From Oscheius dolichura (taxonomy: Eukaryota > Nematoda > Chromadorea > Rhabditida > Rhabditidae), in the NCBI GenBank assembly GCA_932521035.1, contig OW051493.1, forward strand, positions 2,356,001 through 2,420,000: a stretch of 64,000 bases of DNA, in the 5' to 3' direction. A program made the translations under genes and the position numbers. The notes below the pieces were generated by a model. It worked only from the letters and a program-made list of their open reading frames with translations, did not search any database and was not told the origin of the DNA. Every line of letters starts with the position of its first letter. Within the stretch, counting starts at the first letter, position 1. Positions 46,052 to 58,334 of this stretch are shown here, piece after piece.

Positions 46052-48761
46052 ATGGAGAACGGTTCACCTAGAACTACTGTAAGTTCTACCCTTGCTCTTC
46101 CTTAATGTTTCAGTCCTGTTCTCACCCCCGGGCAGCGGTTTTCAAGGAAAAGATTACCCGACTTTGGGTCCTCTATGGATTCCTCGTCACGTTGTTGTTG
46201 GCTCTGGTCATCCTCTTGGGGATATTCCTCTTCAAACCAATTAGACTGGAGGTGTCTCTTCGTCCAAATATCGGGTGGAGCCAGACTAGCCGGATCCGTA
46301 GAAGTAATCCCAGTCGGGAGAAGGAGAATTGCAATGAGACGAGCTACAACCAAGGATACCTCCGTGCCACGTTCCGCTTACAATCCATGATGAATCTCAG
46401 TGTCCGTTTCTCTTAATACAATTGATTCCCGGTTTCAGGTCGATCCTTGCGAAGACTTCTATAAATATGCTTGCGGGAAAGGCATTTCTGAAATGGAGAT
46501 TCCTAGCAGAGGTAGAAGTGATCCTCTTCAGAGAGTTAGCAATGAAATCGACAAGCAGATGGACAGTACGAGGGCTCTGTTCTAATTTTAATCTTTCTAT
46601 TTAGAATTACTCCGATCATCCCAGTCGAGTTCCTCGAAAGTTATTGAGAAATTGAAGGCATTCTACCAGACCTGTTTAAATGACAAGAACAACGGCCATC
46701 TGGCTACCCAAACGGCTCTTCAAAAGATCAAATTAATTGGAGAGTTTCCCTTGCTCGATGGGAGGACCGCTACTGCTCAAGATTTCAATTGGGCCGAATA
46801 CATTCTGTCGTTTGCGAAAATAGGAAGGGAGCCAGCAATTTTTGAATTGAAAATAATTCGAACAAAATGTAGGTAAACAGTATTCTTGAGTATTCTTCGA
46901 CGTGGGGGGTTTAGGTAGACGGAATCAATGGGCCTCCTTTCGATACAAGAGAAATGTGGCTCAATGATACAGTTTACGGGAAAACTATCAAAGCCTACAG
47001 AAAAGAATAAGAATATTTTGACGATGTTTGCTAAAGATGCCAATTTGCCCCCTAATCCGAAACTGGACGAAGAACTTGAAGACCTTTTCATATTTTATCG
47101 CTGCTTGGCTAACATGAGTGTAAGAGATGCAAAAGAATTCCGAAAAATTATGTAAATTCAGCATACCATGGCGGAATATAGAAGCCTGCAGAGCAATGCT
47201 GAGAAGTTCAGCAGTCTGGTTCGTCGAGTTGAACGCAAAACAGGACTAAATCTCCGAGAGCTGCTAAGGATCTTGGCCCCTGACTCCGTCCAGGGCTTCT
47301 TATCCAACGAGAATCTTGAGGCGAACGTATTTTTCGACCTGGTATTAGACGACCTGACCACTCTGGTACATGAAACCTCTCCCAATACTTGGAAAAACTA
47401 CTACCAATCGAGTATCCTCAGGTCTTATCTGCAACATTTCCCTGAGAAATATGCTGACGTTACCGAAGAATTTAACTAAGTGTTAGGGGATTAGTGGAAC
47501 GAAAGAGAAAAGACCAAAATGGAAAAAGTGTTTGGAGAGTGCAATGAAACTAAGTGACGCATATAGCGCCGTCTATGTCCGGAAATATTCTGGCCAGGTG
47601 AGTAGGACATCAAAACTTTTACTCTTGAAGGATGACGAAAGGCACAGATAAATACCCAATAAATATTTAGAAAATAAAGAAAGAAGTGATGGAAATGGTT
47701 GAAAAACTTCGTGCCTCTTTCTCTCAAATTGTTCAAGAAGCCGACTGGTTGGATGCGGGGACCAAAAGGAATGCCTTCGTCAAACTTGGAGAGATGCTTG
47801 TGAAAATAGGGTATCACGAGAACGTGTTGGACGACGTCAAGCTGGATGAGCAATACAAAGAATTCAACATTGATGAGAGGAAGCCATTTCTAAATATGAT
47901 GCAGGAGTATAAGAGATGGAGCAGTGCGAAAGGGTGGCAGGATGCTTTGAACCCTGTCAGTAGAAACAAGTTCGAAATGGATGCGCCAGAGGTCAACGCA
48001 TTGCATGAACTTACCAAAAACGCCATTAGTAACTGCTACGATTTCCACAAAATTGAGATTATTTCACGAAAATTTGACGAGGTAAATATCGATAAGGGAT
48101 GGAAAGTTGGACACGATGTGGCGGGTGTAATGCAACTAAGTACTGTTTCAAAATGCTCACAATATGACCAATAAGCAGACACAGCGCACACGCCGTGTTG
48201 TTTGCCAGAGCCACAGTTCACACGTCGTGTCATTTGCTTATTAGTCGGCATCAAGGATTTATTCAGATCGGGAACCTTCGTGACTGGTGGACCAACTCTT
48301 CAGCTAAAAACTATGAAGAACGGGCAAAAGACATGGTGGAGCAGTATAGTAACTTTGAAGTGAAAGAGGTTGGAATGCGCATAGACGGAAAACGAAGCTT
48401 GGGAGAGAACATCGCGGACAACGGAGGAGTCAAGGAAGCTTTCCGGGCTTATAAAGCATATTTGGAGAAGAATGGAAGAGAGAAACAGCTCCCTGGTCTC
48501 GCCTATACAAGTGAACAACTCTTCTTCATCGGCTGGAGTCACAACTGGTGCTCAAAAGAAACACTTGAGAGCGTAAGAAATCGCATTATGATGAGTAATT
48601 ATGCAGTATTGAAAGCTAGGTATGGAGAAGGTAAAAAGGCCAGAAAATAATATATTTCCAGGGTCAATATACCGGTTTCGAATCAGCCAGAATTTGCCGA
48701 GGCCTTCAACTGTCCAACAGGAAGTCCAATGAATCCTGTCAAGAAGGCTACAATATGGTAA
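46052..48761 (+). pseudogene. M13 neprilysin-like copy D, multiply disabled
   Basis: It starts like an intact gene: MENGSPRTT (46052-46078), then 46114-46401 with a membrane helix (FLVTLLLALVILLGIFLF), 46439-46565 (CEDFYKYACGKG) and 46605 onward (SSSKVIEKLKAFYQTCLN). Lesions seen by comparison with copies A and B: (1) between KTIKAY and KNILTMF near 46995-47015 the frame shifts, with two nt fewer than in B; (2) at 47477-47479 the expected Gln after EEFN is TAA, and about seven extra nt follow before ISGTKEK resumes in another frame; (3) the HEITH exon is reduced to a remnant near 48050-48080 without HExxH; (4) the conserved HSP is replaced by NYAV near 48596. The C-terminal part (GENIADNGG..., ending VKKATIW at 48761) is still open. 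It cannot encode an active enzyme. It is probably a recent pseudogene, since most of the rest is well preserved. Confidence 0.85.
48178..48236. repeat. 32-nt repeat array in copy D intron
   Basis: Two inverted-orientation copies start at 48180 and 48212, exactly 32 nt apart, in the intron before the exon that starts near 48267. Confidence 0.85.
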
Positions 48762-48774
48762 TACATAGTGCCTA

Positions 48775-48830
48775 ACACACGTGAACTGTGGATCTGACAA
48801 ACGACACGGCGTGTGAACTGTGGCGCTGTG
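48775..48830. repeat. 32-nt repeat array just after copy D
   Basis: Copies with GTGAACTGTGG at 48781 and 48813, exactly 32 nt apart, directly downstream of the stop codon at 48761. Confidence 0.85.
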
Positions 48831-49211
48831 GCTTTTCGTTTTCTACCTAGTATTTTGAATATTTTCTTCAAATTTTTTGGCCCTATATTTGCGGCAGTCA
48901 ACGTCACCACCAATTATTCTAGAATCAAACATTCATTGCGGAACAGTGAACAAAAGTAGACAAAAGCATGTAAATGAGACCTGTGAACAAGATAGTCATG
49001 TAACCGGATGACGTTCTCTCGGGGGGTTGGGGTATTGAAAAATGGCATATATCAAACAATTGAACGAAAAGAAATAAAATGAAACATTACAAAAATACTG
49101 ATGATATGTAGAACTGTGTTGGAGATGTTTTTTCGTTGTTACAGTGTTTTTTCAGTGTTCGCCGGGTATTCTTGGGTTATATACTCGTTGTCGCGACCCG
49201 TGGTGTATGAC
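48831..49211. other. Intergenic between convergent copy D and sphingomyelin synthase
   Basis: AT-rich, with AATAAAATG near 49074. No gene is seen. Confidence 0.5.
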
Positions 49212-50875
49212 TTATGCCAATCGGCGTCGGATCTTCTGGGGACAGCTGCTCGGCCATTCGATATGGTTGTGGAAGAGGTGGGGTGGCAGGGCGTCCTTCT
49301 CGAAGAACTTCACCACCGGGGACCAGAATGACCAGTTGAGAATGTTCTTCTCAAATGTGCCTTCGTGGTAGCTGACCATCAGGGAGTGGTATTCCATGAA
49401 GATTCTGGACGAGACCGTATACCTATAAAACCCGCAAATTAGAGTCGTTTCCCGTGACTTTTGTTTGAGTTTTGCCCTCGCGAAACTTTGAACTGCCCCC
49501 GTTTTTATCACTTCCATTGGATCAAGACGCGGGTGAAAGAGGTTATGGCTCTATTTGCCATCACGGTACTGTTTGTCAGCTGACGCCGGGCGGCCGTTGA
49601 ACTCCCTGTTTCCTCTTTCTTCATCCTCTTTTCACTTTCTATCCCTATCAGAAGAGTACAGAAATAGATGGAACTCTGCCCCGGAGTCGGCAGAAGGGGA
49701 AAAGGCCTACTCACCCCAAAACAACGTCGATCATATAATGTTTCCTAGCCAGCAGGATAGCCACCAGTGCCATCACGGCGAGAACGTTGAAGATATATCC
49801 GACGACTTTCAACTTCTTGGGAGCATAATATTTAAAAGTGAAAAAGGAGGTGAAGATGGTCAGAGTGTGGCCAGAGACTATCAGGTCACCACAGAGCTCA
49901 CGCGGTCGTAATTGCTGGAATTTCTTGTGTTTTAGAGACTAGAAAGAGGATTCCTACTTCGATTCCAGCACTCCAGAACATTCTAGCCACTCGAGCGGCG
50001 ATAATATCCACGGTACCGTTGGTCTTCGGCGCGCAGTAGGTATTCACCGAGGGGACGGGCACCTGAAACGGAGGGATTAATAAAAATCCTATTCTCTCGC
50101 TAATTTGAGTATTAAAAAGGGAAACGTACTTGGAAGATGGTAATACAGAGCGCCCGGAACATGTAAGCTAGTCCGGCACAGAAGAAGACCCGCCGCGCCA
50201 CTATCCATCTGTGCTGGTGACAGACGACAATAATGATGGCATTGGCACAGAGAATCAACATGATGTATTCGGTCACTCGAATGGCTCCTTTTATCTCGGG
50301 GAAGATGGAAAACCATAGGTCGGGAAGGGGCGCCACATCGCGGGGCACTCGCTCGTGGATCCAAGCTAATGAGACTTCATTTGCTAGCCAGCCGCAACCC
50401 TGGAAAGATTACCGTATACTTCTTTTTATAGTTGTAGGTTTTAATTGGGAAATATCATTATTCGAGGAATTTCTGGGATCAAAAGGTTTTTCAACGTCTA
50501 GTAGTAAAGTGTTCTGATTCTCGGGTGTCTCCATAAATTTTTCGCGCTCTTTGAAAATGTTGCAGTCCTTGACAACCACCCTCGGCTCATTTATGCACAA
50601 GTTATGAATTCCAAACTGCTTCAGATCTTTGTTTACTGGGGGAGCCGAAGCCATTGTTTACGGTAACTTTTTAACCAATTTAAATGAAAATTAGAGACCA
50701 GAAATGAGAAGAGGCGAACGCTTACTAAAAATAACTGAAAAGTTGACAGAGACAGGAGAAAAACGCTATTTATCCAATGTATACTTACCACGCAAAGTAA
50801 AGCGAAGAATGTGGGCCATTTTCGAACTTCGTACGGCTTGGCAAACCCAATTGGAAGGATCTCGCCCTTCTCCAT
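49212..50875 (-). CDS. Sphingomyelin synthase family protein
   Basis: Integral membrane enzyme that transfers phosphocholine from phosphatidylcholine to ceramide (Golgi or plasma membrane in the family); substrate specificity here is not proven. Exons 50875-50789, 50399-50130, 50062-49958, 49914-49715 and 49422-49212 give 290 residues in frame. The start ATG directly follows GAATTTCAG, consistent with trans-splicing. Family features in order: a Tyr/Trp-rich approach to helix 1 (KPYEVRKWPTFFALLCV), IHERVP and PLPDLWF after it, AYMFRALCITIFQVPVPS, CGDLIVSGHT with the first catalytic His, and KHYMIDVVLGYTVSSR with the second His and the Asp. Six helices are visible. No SAM domain is present at the N-terminus, so it resembles SMS2 rather than SMS1. 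The 389-nt first intron contains an alternative ORF (50654-50496). Confidence 0.88.
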
Positions 50876-53800
50876 CTGAAATTCGGGGAATTATTGGAGG
50901 TATCACAGGTGGAAAAGAGAACGGGAATTGATTATTCTGAGGTCCGAGACTGATTTTAAAAGTAGAAAAGGATCAGGAGTTGAGGCAAGGCAGAGAAGAA
51001 GAGAGCCTCCTCAAAATGTACAGGAGAATCGTGTGTGAATAACGATTGATTGTCTCCCTTATCACCTCTTGTCTTCCTCTTCTTCTGATATGAAACCCCC
51101 CGAACGAGAGAGAGATGAGTTGAACTGTGGCTCAGACTATTGGAATTTGGAACCTCAGGACCCCAGGATGTGTCACATTGCGGAGTCTGTGCCCCATAAA
51201 CGGGAGGCGGGAGAGCCGCAGCAACAGGAGCAGAGATCAGTGAACAGGGCACAAGCCGGAGAATATCACTATGTTGAAAAATTCTGTTTCTTTTCTAGGA
51301 AAATGAAGAAAATCGGAGGAGTGGAAGAGTCATCGGGAAGGAGTCATAATACGGCTCGTCATTGGAATGGTCGCGTGTCCTAGCATTTTTGAATACGGAG
51401 GAGTGAAAAAACATCAACATGAACAATAAAGACGCGCGTGTTTTGAGCTGCTGCTGGAAACTAATCGGAAGGAAGCCGTAGGGAGCTCCTTTCTCTCCTG
51501 CTTTTTAATAATTGGTCGGGGCGTAGGCAAATGAGACGAGAGTTCAATCTGAGGTTGATTCCAAAGGTAGATCTCGCCCTGGCCCTCTCGCCCCCGCCGT
51601 CAATCTCTATGGTCAATTGCTTGTCAACCTGGGAGGGTATAACGGGAACGGGAAAAATGCTATTATGCAACATGGCAGACACCAATCTACGTAAAAATTA
51701 TGAGATATGCAGAAAATATGTATTGGTAAGGGATGAAAGATCTCTATATTTTTATGCGGAGAGTAGGGAAAATAAAGGAGAGGGAGGGGAGTGATTCAGA
51801 AGAGGTTGGACGGAGGAGGTCTTCAGTTCCCTTTCTGCGTTCCAGGACCAATCAAGGGCAGGAAAGGGGTGGCCGGATACCGTAAGGTCACTCCCTAATA
51901 AGTTTTAACACAAAAAAAAATGAATTAAAGGAGCGCTGGGGCAACCTGGAAGCCACTGGAAGGATGATTCATCCCCTCACCTCCTTCTTCTCGCCAAAAA
52001 TCGAGAAAAGATGACTGGGTACGGTGAGATCACTTCTAAACCACCTGGGATAAAAGAAGTGCGCCTGGAGTCATGAAAATAAAATGAGAGAGCGGATTTA
52101 AATGAATCAACAAGTTCAAAAGATTGATTAGGGGGTTTCCGAAACGGAGGAGAACATGCACTGTGAACGTTTGCCGGGTGGTCAACAAAACAAAAATTTC
52201 CGAACCTCCTCTGCTGTGGTTACCTATTCAATAACAAAAGGAAGAAATGAGTTGTCTGTCTGTCTGCTCTGGGAGCGTAGTGTATACTTTCGTGTATAAG
52301 TTCGCCTCAGGACCCATTGGACTTTTGGAGAAGAGAAAAAGGTAAGAAGGGGCAGAATGGCGCCAGATTCTATACAGAATACAAGTGCACGGTCTCCTTT
52401 TTCCTGAACAGGGACAGGACACACAAGGGACAGAAAGAGATAAGGGGTGACGAAGGGCTCAACTGTGACTTGTGACTGAGTGTCGCCCCACTTTTTATTT
52501 CTTAACTTTGTGCCCGGGCCCGGCCTCTCTTTTATGTCAATATTCTTTTTCTTTTGCCTAGGAGTCTGTAACTTGGCAAACTTGAGCACAATCTGGGAGA
52601 GGGGGCAGGGGGGTAAAAAAGAAGGGCAGCCAGGGTGGTGGACCACTTGATTCATGGAGTTTGCTCACAACCAACATGGCAACTGACTGCGCTAGGCAGG
52701 GGATGAAAATGTTGTCATCACTGTTCTTCTCATCATCAAATGATGAATAGACCTTTAAAAATCGGGGGGAAATGGGCGGGAACAATTGAGAAATATCTCG
52801 AAGAGTGGCTGATAAAGTTCACCGGCAAGTTCTTTCTACCTCGGCACTGTTTGCTCTGTTACACAACGGGAGGAGGGAGTATAATGTCATCATCGAGCAG
52901 AAGCGGGTTCACAAATCTTTTCAGGAGGACCACAACTTGAAAAGAATATAAAAACTGGGGTTAGAGAAGCTCTAAATCCCGCTAGAAGTTCAAAAGCGCT
53001 CTCTAATGGGGAAGGCGTCCACCCACTCTCGTAATACCCATTTCTTTTGAAGCAGGACAGAAATACCCTGTTAGGAGAATGACCATAACATGAAAATATC
53101 TATAGATACTCTTAAAAGAGAGAAAACAAGGTCTTAACCCGGTCCAGAAGTTCAAAAGCGCGCTCCCATCCCACAATATCCATTTCCCTGCAACGGAGCA
53201 AAGTAATAGATGGGAATGAGGTTGAGCAAAACATGAAAAGCCTAGAAGAGAACTTAGAAATGGGGAAAACAGGTAAAATATATAAAAAAGGGAGAGATAA
53301 CGGGTTATTTTCTCTGGAAGAAAGAGGAAGACGGGGGTGAAATGGGGAAAAGTGACTCGCCGGCAATCTGACAACAAAAGGCGCTCTCCCGCCGTTATCA
53401 AACTTCGAACCTTGCAACGTCAACTGTCCACAGAGAGAGTGAATCACTCTCCTGGGCTTAGGCTAATACTCTCATGACAGCAGCCGTTTGACTCTGTACC
53501 TTCCTCCCGAACCGGTTACCTCTCCCCCTGCCTATTCAAAAAAGAGGAAAACAACAACAACTAAGCTCTTTCTGCCTCTGGAAGAGACAGACTGATGTTT
53601 TGTGTCGACACATAGTTTCCTCGCCCTGTGGCAACACAACCGGCTGTTTGCCATAGACCTCATCGTCTTCACGTCTGTGTGTGTGGTTGCGTGAGCTTGT
53701 TTGTCACCAGCCATGAGCACACTCTTCTGGGTGTCCTGTCTCATTATACCCTGCTCTCGAGAGAGGAAGACAGAGTGCAACAGGAGCCAAGAATCAAAAG

Positions 53801-54204
53801 TTAGGGGGAAAAAGAGATCGGCAACAGAGGAGGGGATCTATTCTCGACGACATCAGACATCCCCACCAAGCGGATTGAGTAATAGGTAAATAGCCGAGAG
53901 GATATGGTAGAATAGGTACTCGGAAAGTGGAAAAAGCCCAACTTCATCACCATGATATAATGGCTATGATTCAATTGGGCCGGGGAGCTGCGTAAGCGGT
54001 CTCCATGTGGGCAAGATAGCCCCGATGGTTCACCTCAGGTCATATCGGAGCACTTTCGTAATGTTCTGAGAAGACTACAGTCTCGTGTTAACTACTGTAA
54101 GATGAAGTTTGGATTAATCATCACCCGCTGAAGGGAAGATAAGGAAAGGGAAAGAAAAACGACAGTGAAATGAGCTCTAGTGACAAGGAATTCTTGCAAA
54201 ATGA
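50876..54204. other. No supported gene
   Basis: More than 3 kb with overlapping, low-complexity frames only. Upstream flank of the sphingomyelin synthase gene at its left end. Short CTGT/TCTG repeats lie near 52252-52270, and two related segments (GTCCAGAAGTTCAAAAGCGC at about 53140 and AGAAGTTCAAAAGCGCTCTC at about 52984) repeat about 155 nt apart. Confidence 0.45.
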
Positions 54205-54290
54205 TCGCCACAGCTCACACGCCGTGTCGTTTATGAGAGCCACAGCTCACACGCTGTGTCGTTTGTCGCGCCACAATTAAACAGCCAAAC
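54205..54290. repeat. 32-nt repeat array, intergenic
   Basis: CACAGCTCACACGCCGTGTCG at 54209 and its second copy at 54241 are exactly 32 nt apart, followed by a partial third (GCGCCACAATT). Confidence 0.85.
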
Positions 54291-54902
54291 AGAGCAGGGA
54301 ACGAAATTGGGAGGAAATTTCTCGTAAAATGCAGGGAAATAAGTAAGTTTTAACAAAAATTCAATTAGCCGAAGTTTATTGCTAGGATATCTTTTCGTGG
54401 GGCTTCACGAAGTTTAAAAGGAGAGCGTATCTTTTCAAACGACCGCCCCCACTCCACTGCCTTCAAAAGAGCCCCGGTGTAATTGCATTTCACCTTGTGA
54501 TCTCTTGATATTCATATTTCCCCAGTATCTTTGAAAGAGGCAACACTTTTGCATCATAGAGCACAATCAAAAGGTCGTCGTGAGCAATTGAATATGACCA
54601 AGGTAAAGAGGGAAAATGAAATATTAGGTGGGTGATATCTGATGCCGTTTCGGATGACTGAAAGAAAAGTATACGGTAGCCTAATGATGTTATAATTTCT
54701 CAGAAAAAGGTAGGCGCAGATCTTTTGTAGTCGCTTTTGAAAGAAGAAACATCATATCATTTGCAGCGACGATAAGAAACAAGAAGCACACGAATAATCC
54801 GAATGGAGCGAGCCCATAAAAACCAGTCCCCTCCGGCTTGATAAAGGACAAATTTCGGTCTTCCGACGAGGGATCAATGATAAAGACGGGAAACTAAACG
54901 GT

Positions 54903-54985
54903 GGACCGTGTAAAACTGTGGCTGGAGCACCGCCACAGCGGGCGCCACAGTTCACACGCCGTGTCGTATGTCGCCCCACAGTCAG
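54903..54985. repeat. 32-nt repeat, mixed orientation, intergenic
   Basis: A partial forward copy (GTGTAAAACTGTGGC) faces a full inverted copy (GCCACAGTTCACACGCCGTGTCG, about 54942-54966). Confidence 0.8.
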
Positions 54986-57014
54986 TGTGCTATCCATTAT
55001 TACGGGAAACCCTTTAAATAAGCATTTAGATCGACCAAATTTATCTTCTAGACGGGTCAGTGGCCTACTAATATATTTAAAAACTCGATGTGTAACTCAT
55101 ATAGCTCGGGGATTGGGAGAACTCCCAGTTTATCCAATTTGGAGCAGATTACCACGGTATTTCTGCAGTTAGGGTAAAACGAACAGGAATAAAATGTATG
55201 CTCAACAATTTTTAGCAGTTAGTGTTCAACTAAAACATGTTGTCGTTTCTATATTTGTATTTTGATGCAAAATTGCCCCGCGCAACAAAGCTAATTGCTG
55301 TTTATTTGCGAGCTATGCCTGCGTGAGTCTTTCGAGGTCCGGGCCTGTCAGTGGTCTTTTGATACGAAGAGGAATGGATGGATAGATAGAAAAGAGTCGG
55401 TAATGGATAGGAGATCCCCTTTCGTTTATTTATCCACTCCCCCTGTCCCGAACACAAGAGTTCAGTATCAAGTGTGTCAGTTTTGCCATGGCGAGAGAGA
55501 GAGAGAGCCCCCCGACTGCCGACAACGGGGGGAAATGTGGCGATCACCCCTAATGCCTCTGTCAACACGCGGGTAAAAACCTATGAGCAAACGAAGCTTT
55601 TAACCCCTCTCTCTTGACGACGATTGGTGTTTGTATTGGGGATTAAAACATAAAAAAGGGAGGGCAAGATGTGAGGTTTTTGCCTTGCTCGTTGTTCTGT
55701 CCCATGGACCGGGAAGCGAAGCGAAGTGGACAATGCTTGAGGAAAGACAAAGAGACCAAGCCCGGGACACTGACCCTGCCCAAACACAAAAAGAAAAGAA
55801 TCACATTCGGGAGACAAGAAAGCAGGCTATGAGCAGCAGAAAATGCGGTAAAGTCTTTACCGTAAAGACGCCCAATTACAGGGGGAATTGGTCCTAATGA
55901 GATTTGTTAATTAGGAATACTGTAGTCCCTCTTTTTTATCAGTAAATTTGTTTTCCTCCGATTCAATTAGTGTCTAATCAAATAGAAAGAGTAGCGTGTT
56001 CTGAAGATCAGGAGCTGACCCTGCAAAATGGGGTCTTGTCGACTTGGGACTGGCTGTGCCAATGTTTGAGTTCGAAGTGGCAAACATGAGGCGGAGGAGT
56101 TCACCCCGGGCTCAGAGCGACTCTCCTCAGCTGGAGTACTCTATCCATCTGTCTATGTCTGCCACTTGATGTGAGACTACTGACTACTGACTACAAGTGC
56201 TACCACTATTTCAACGACTGTGTGTGTGCAGAAACTAACTGACTGACTGAGTGATTACTGTAGGGGACCAAGACTCCTTTCAGTCACATTGTGTGAACAG
56301 TGGTGACAATTCGAGAAGTTTCTATTGGAAGTGGTCGGAAAGGAAAAAGATAGGGGAGAATTGTATTTGGATGACTGTTGAAAATAACTGACTGGACAAG
56401 CTATCCTCTCCCTTCACTGCACTAATCCAAAAACGACAATGAGTCACGTGGCCACAGTCGGTTTCATCAATTTCACAAAGTTCACTGATCCCTAAACGGT
56501 CCTCTAATGTCCGCAAAATCGTTTGATTCACACCCGATCAATTCGGTGAACGAGATCCATTATCCACATGTTCCGCTTTTTTACCCCCGGTTTGTCGCTC
56601 CCATTATGGCAGGCCTTTTTTGATAAATATCCTTTCAAAGGGTCTAACAGTATTTCCGGGTGGACCATAATATGGTAAAGTTAGGCAATTGGGGTCCATC
56701 TGCCACAATATGAGTCTGCCCTGTTGAGAACCGCGGCGGCTGCCGAGAGCAGGGTTAGGGATGGGTTAGGATTTGCTGGCGTCTTTCCGTTCACCCCATA
56801 AAGATTTTTAGCAGTAGTCGAAGCAGCTGACCAAGATCTACTCTTGTAATCTCTAAAATACCAACAAACTGGGTAAAATGGCCAATAATTCGGTTGCAAC
56901 CCTGGTCAGAGATGCGAGAACGCCGCATTCGGGTTTATCTTATTCTTTTGAATACAAGTAATAATTCATTTTTTCCCAATTATGTACAGACAATAAGTAA
57001 ATCAAGTCACTCCT
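54986..57014. other. No supported gene
   Basis: Short overlapping frames only. CTGACTGACTGA runs occur near 56230-56255 and an AG-rich run near 55493-55510. No RNA gene was seen. Confidence 0.45.
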
Positions 57015-57926
57015 TCAACAGAGGTTACAAGTTTTCATGCAGCTTTCGACCTTTTCCGGCATTGTGTAGAAGTAAGCATGGCAGAAGCCGTGGGCTCCCC
57101 AGATAGCGCATCTGAAAAGAATATTTACCATGAGAAATGAGATGAGTAGAAAAAAACGATGAAAAGACCCACTGGTCCGGATAAGTGTCCCTGCACCGTT
57201 CAGCCATCGGCAGTCTAACAAACTCTTTGCAGTAGCCACACGTCTTGGCACAAGAGGTGATCATTATCTAGTAGCCGGGCAGTTTATAAGATCAAGAGAG
57301 GGAGTTACCTTTTCGTAGAACTTATTCTTACAAAGATGGCTGACTCCATAGCAACGGGAGAACTGATCCTGGCATCTGAATGGGGGTTAGTCTCTTTCGG
57401 GTCTCAATAAGACCTACTTTGTATTATTCAACAGGGCAGTTTCCTCAGTCGTTGTCTCCAAAGAGCCGAATAGATCGAAAGTTGTGGTTGCTTCAACCTT
57501 TTCTCTATTTTCTTTCCCCAATTCTTCTTCTTCTGTTGTTACCGGCTGGGTATTCACTTCAACCTCTAGTTCTTCTTCTTCTTCCTCCTCTTCTCTAGTC
57601 GTCGTGGCGTCTTCTTCTACTTCTTAAAAATAAAAACTTAGAGTAACCAAAGTGATCTTACCTTCCGTCGTAGGGATTAGAGTAGTCCCATTGTTCCCTT
57701 CTATCACTGCTTCCTTCTTCTCCTCGACTCGTGGCCCAGCCGTTGTCTTCGGTGTCGTGCTTCCAGCTGGATCTCTTCCTTTCGGCTGGAATATTACACG
57801 TTTTTAGATATAAATGGCTCTTACCTCAAGACCCAGGAGCCTATTGAGGAATGTTCCCCTGCCGATGGTAATGCTCATCGGGATGAAGGCATCGCAGCCG
57901 AGGATGAGTAGGAGGAAGAAGATCAT
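57015..57926 (-). CDS. Secreted protein with two ShKT domains (229 residues)
   Basis: Six exons, 57926-57825, 57785-57662, 57622-57418, 57375-57309, 57267-57173 and 57111-57015, fit phase throughout. The N-terminus (MIFFLLLILGCDAF) is a signal peptide. Residues about 35-140 are a Thr/Glu-rich, disordered linker with a run of eight glutamates. The C-terminal 90 residues carry two six-cysteine ShKT modules: the first has CQDQFSRC...LC and ends CAKTCGYC; the second starts CRDTYPDQCAIWGAHGFC and ends CMKTCNLC. ShKT domains are common in nematode secreted and cuticle proteins and act in protein interaction or ion-channel binding elsewhere; no such activity can be claimed here. No enzyme domain precedes the modules. 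Confidence 0.85.
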
Positions 57927-58334
57927 TCGTAACGAGATCCAATACCAGCTGGATAGGAGTCTTTTTATAGGGCTACTGGAACGAAATGGCAGCTAGACCA
58001 ATACTGGCCATCAACAGGGCCCTCTAATTTCGGACGACGTAATAGAAGGTCAACAAATGGTGTAATAGCCAGAGGGAAGGATAGTCGAACGTACTAAAAG
58101 AAAAAAGAGGGTTCTATCCCAATTTTCTATACATGAGGTGAGGATATTTTGAGGAGATTATGGATACCCAAGTCAGGAAGTGTTTCTATTCTAATATTCT
58201 ACATGAAACGAGGTGTAGGTGGCGGTTACGAAATCAGGCGCTCGTTCCCCTCAAAATTACCTACAATTTTGACTCCAAAAAATGAGTGTAAAGGTGGGTT
58301 CCAAGGAGCTAGACGCAGGCAATTCCTTCCCAGA

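Noticed and set aside
48178-48236. 32-nt spaced repeats as a possible CRISPR array
   Set aside because: The units are contiguous repeats with no unique spacers, in a eukaryotic intron.
50704-50931. Plus-strand frame starting MRRGERLLKITEK
   Set aside because: Antisense to the first exon of the sphingomyelin synthase, which has the better splice sites and homology.
52224-53780. Several 80-140 codon frames
   Set aside because: They overlap on both strands, are low in complexity and lack any homology.
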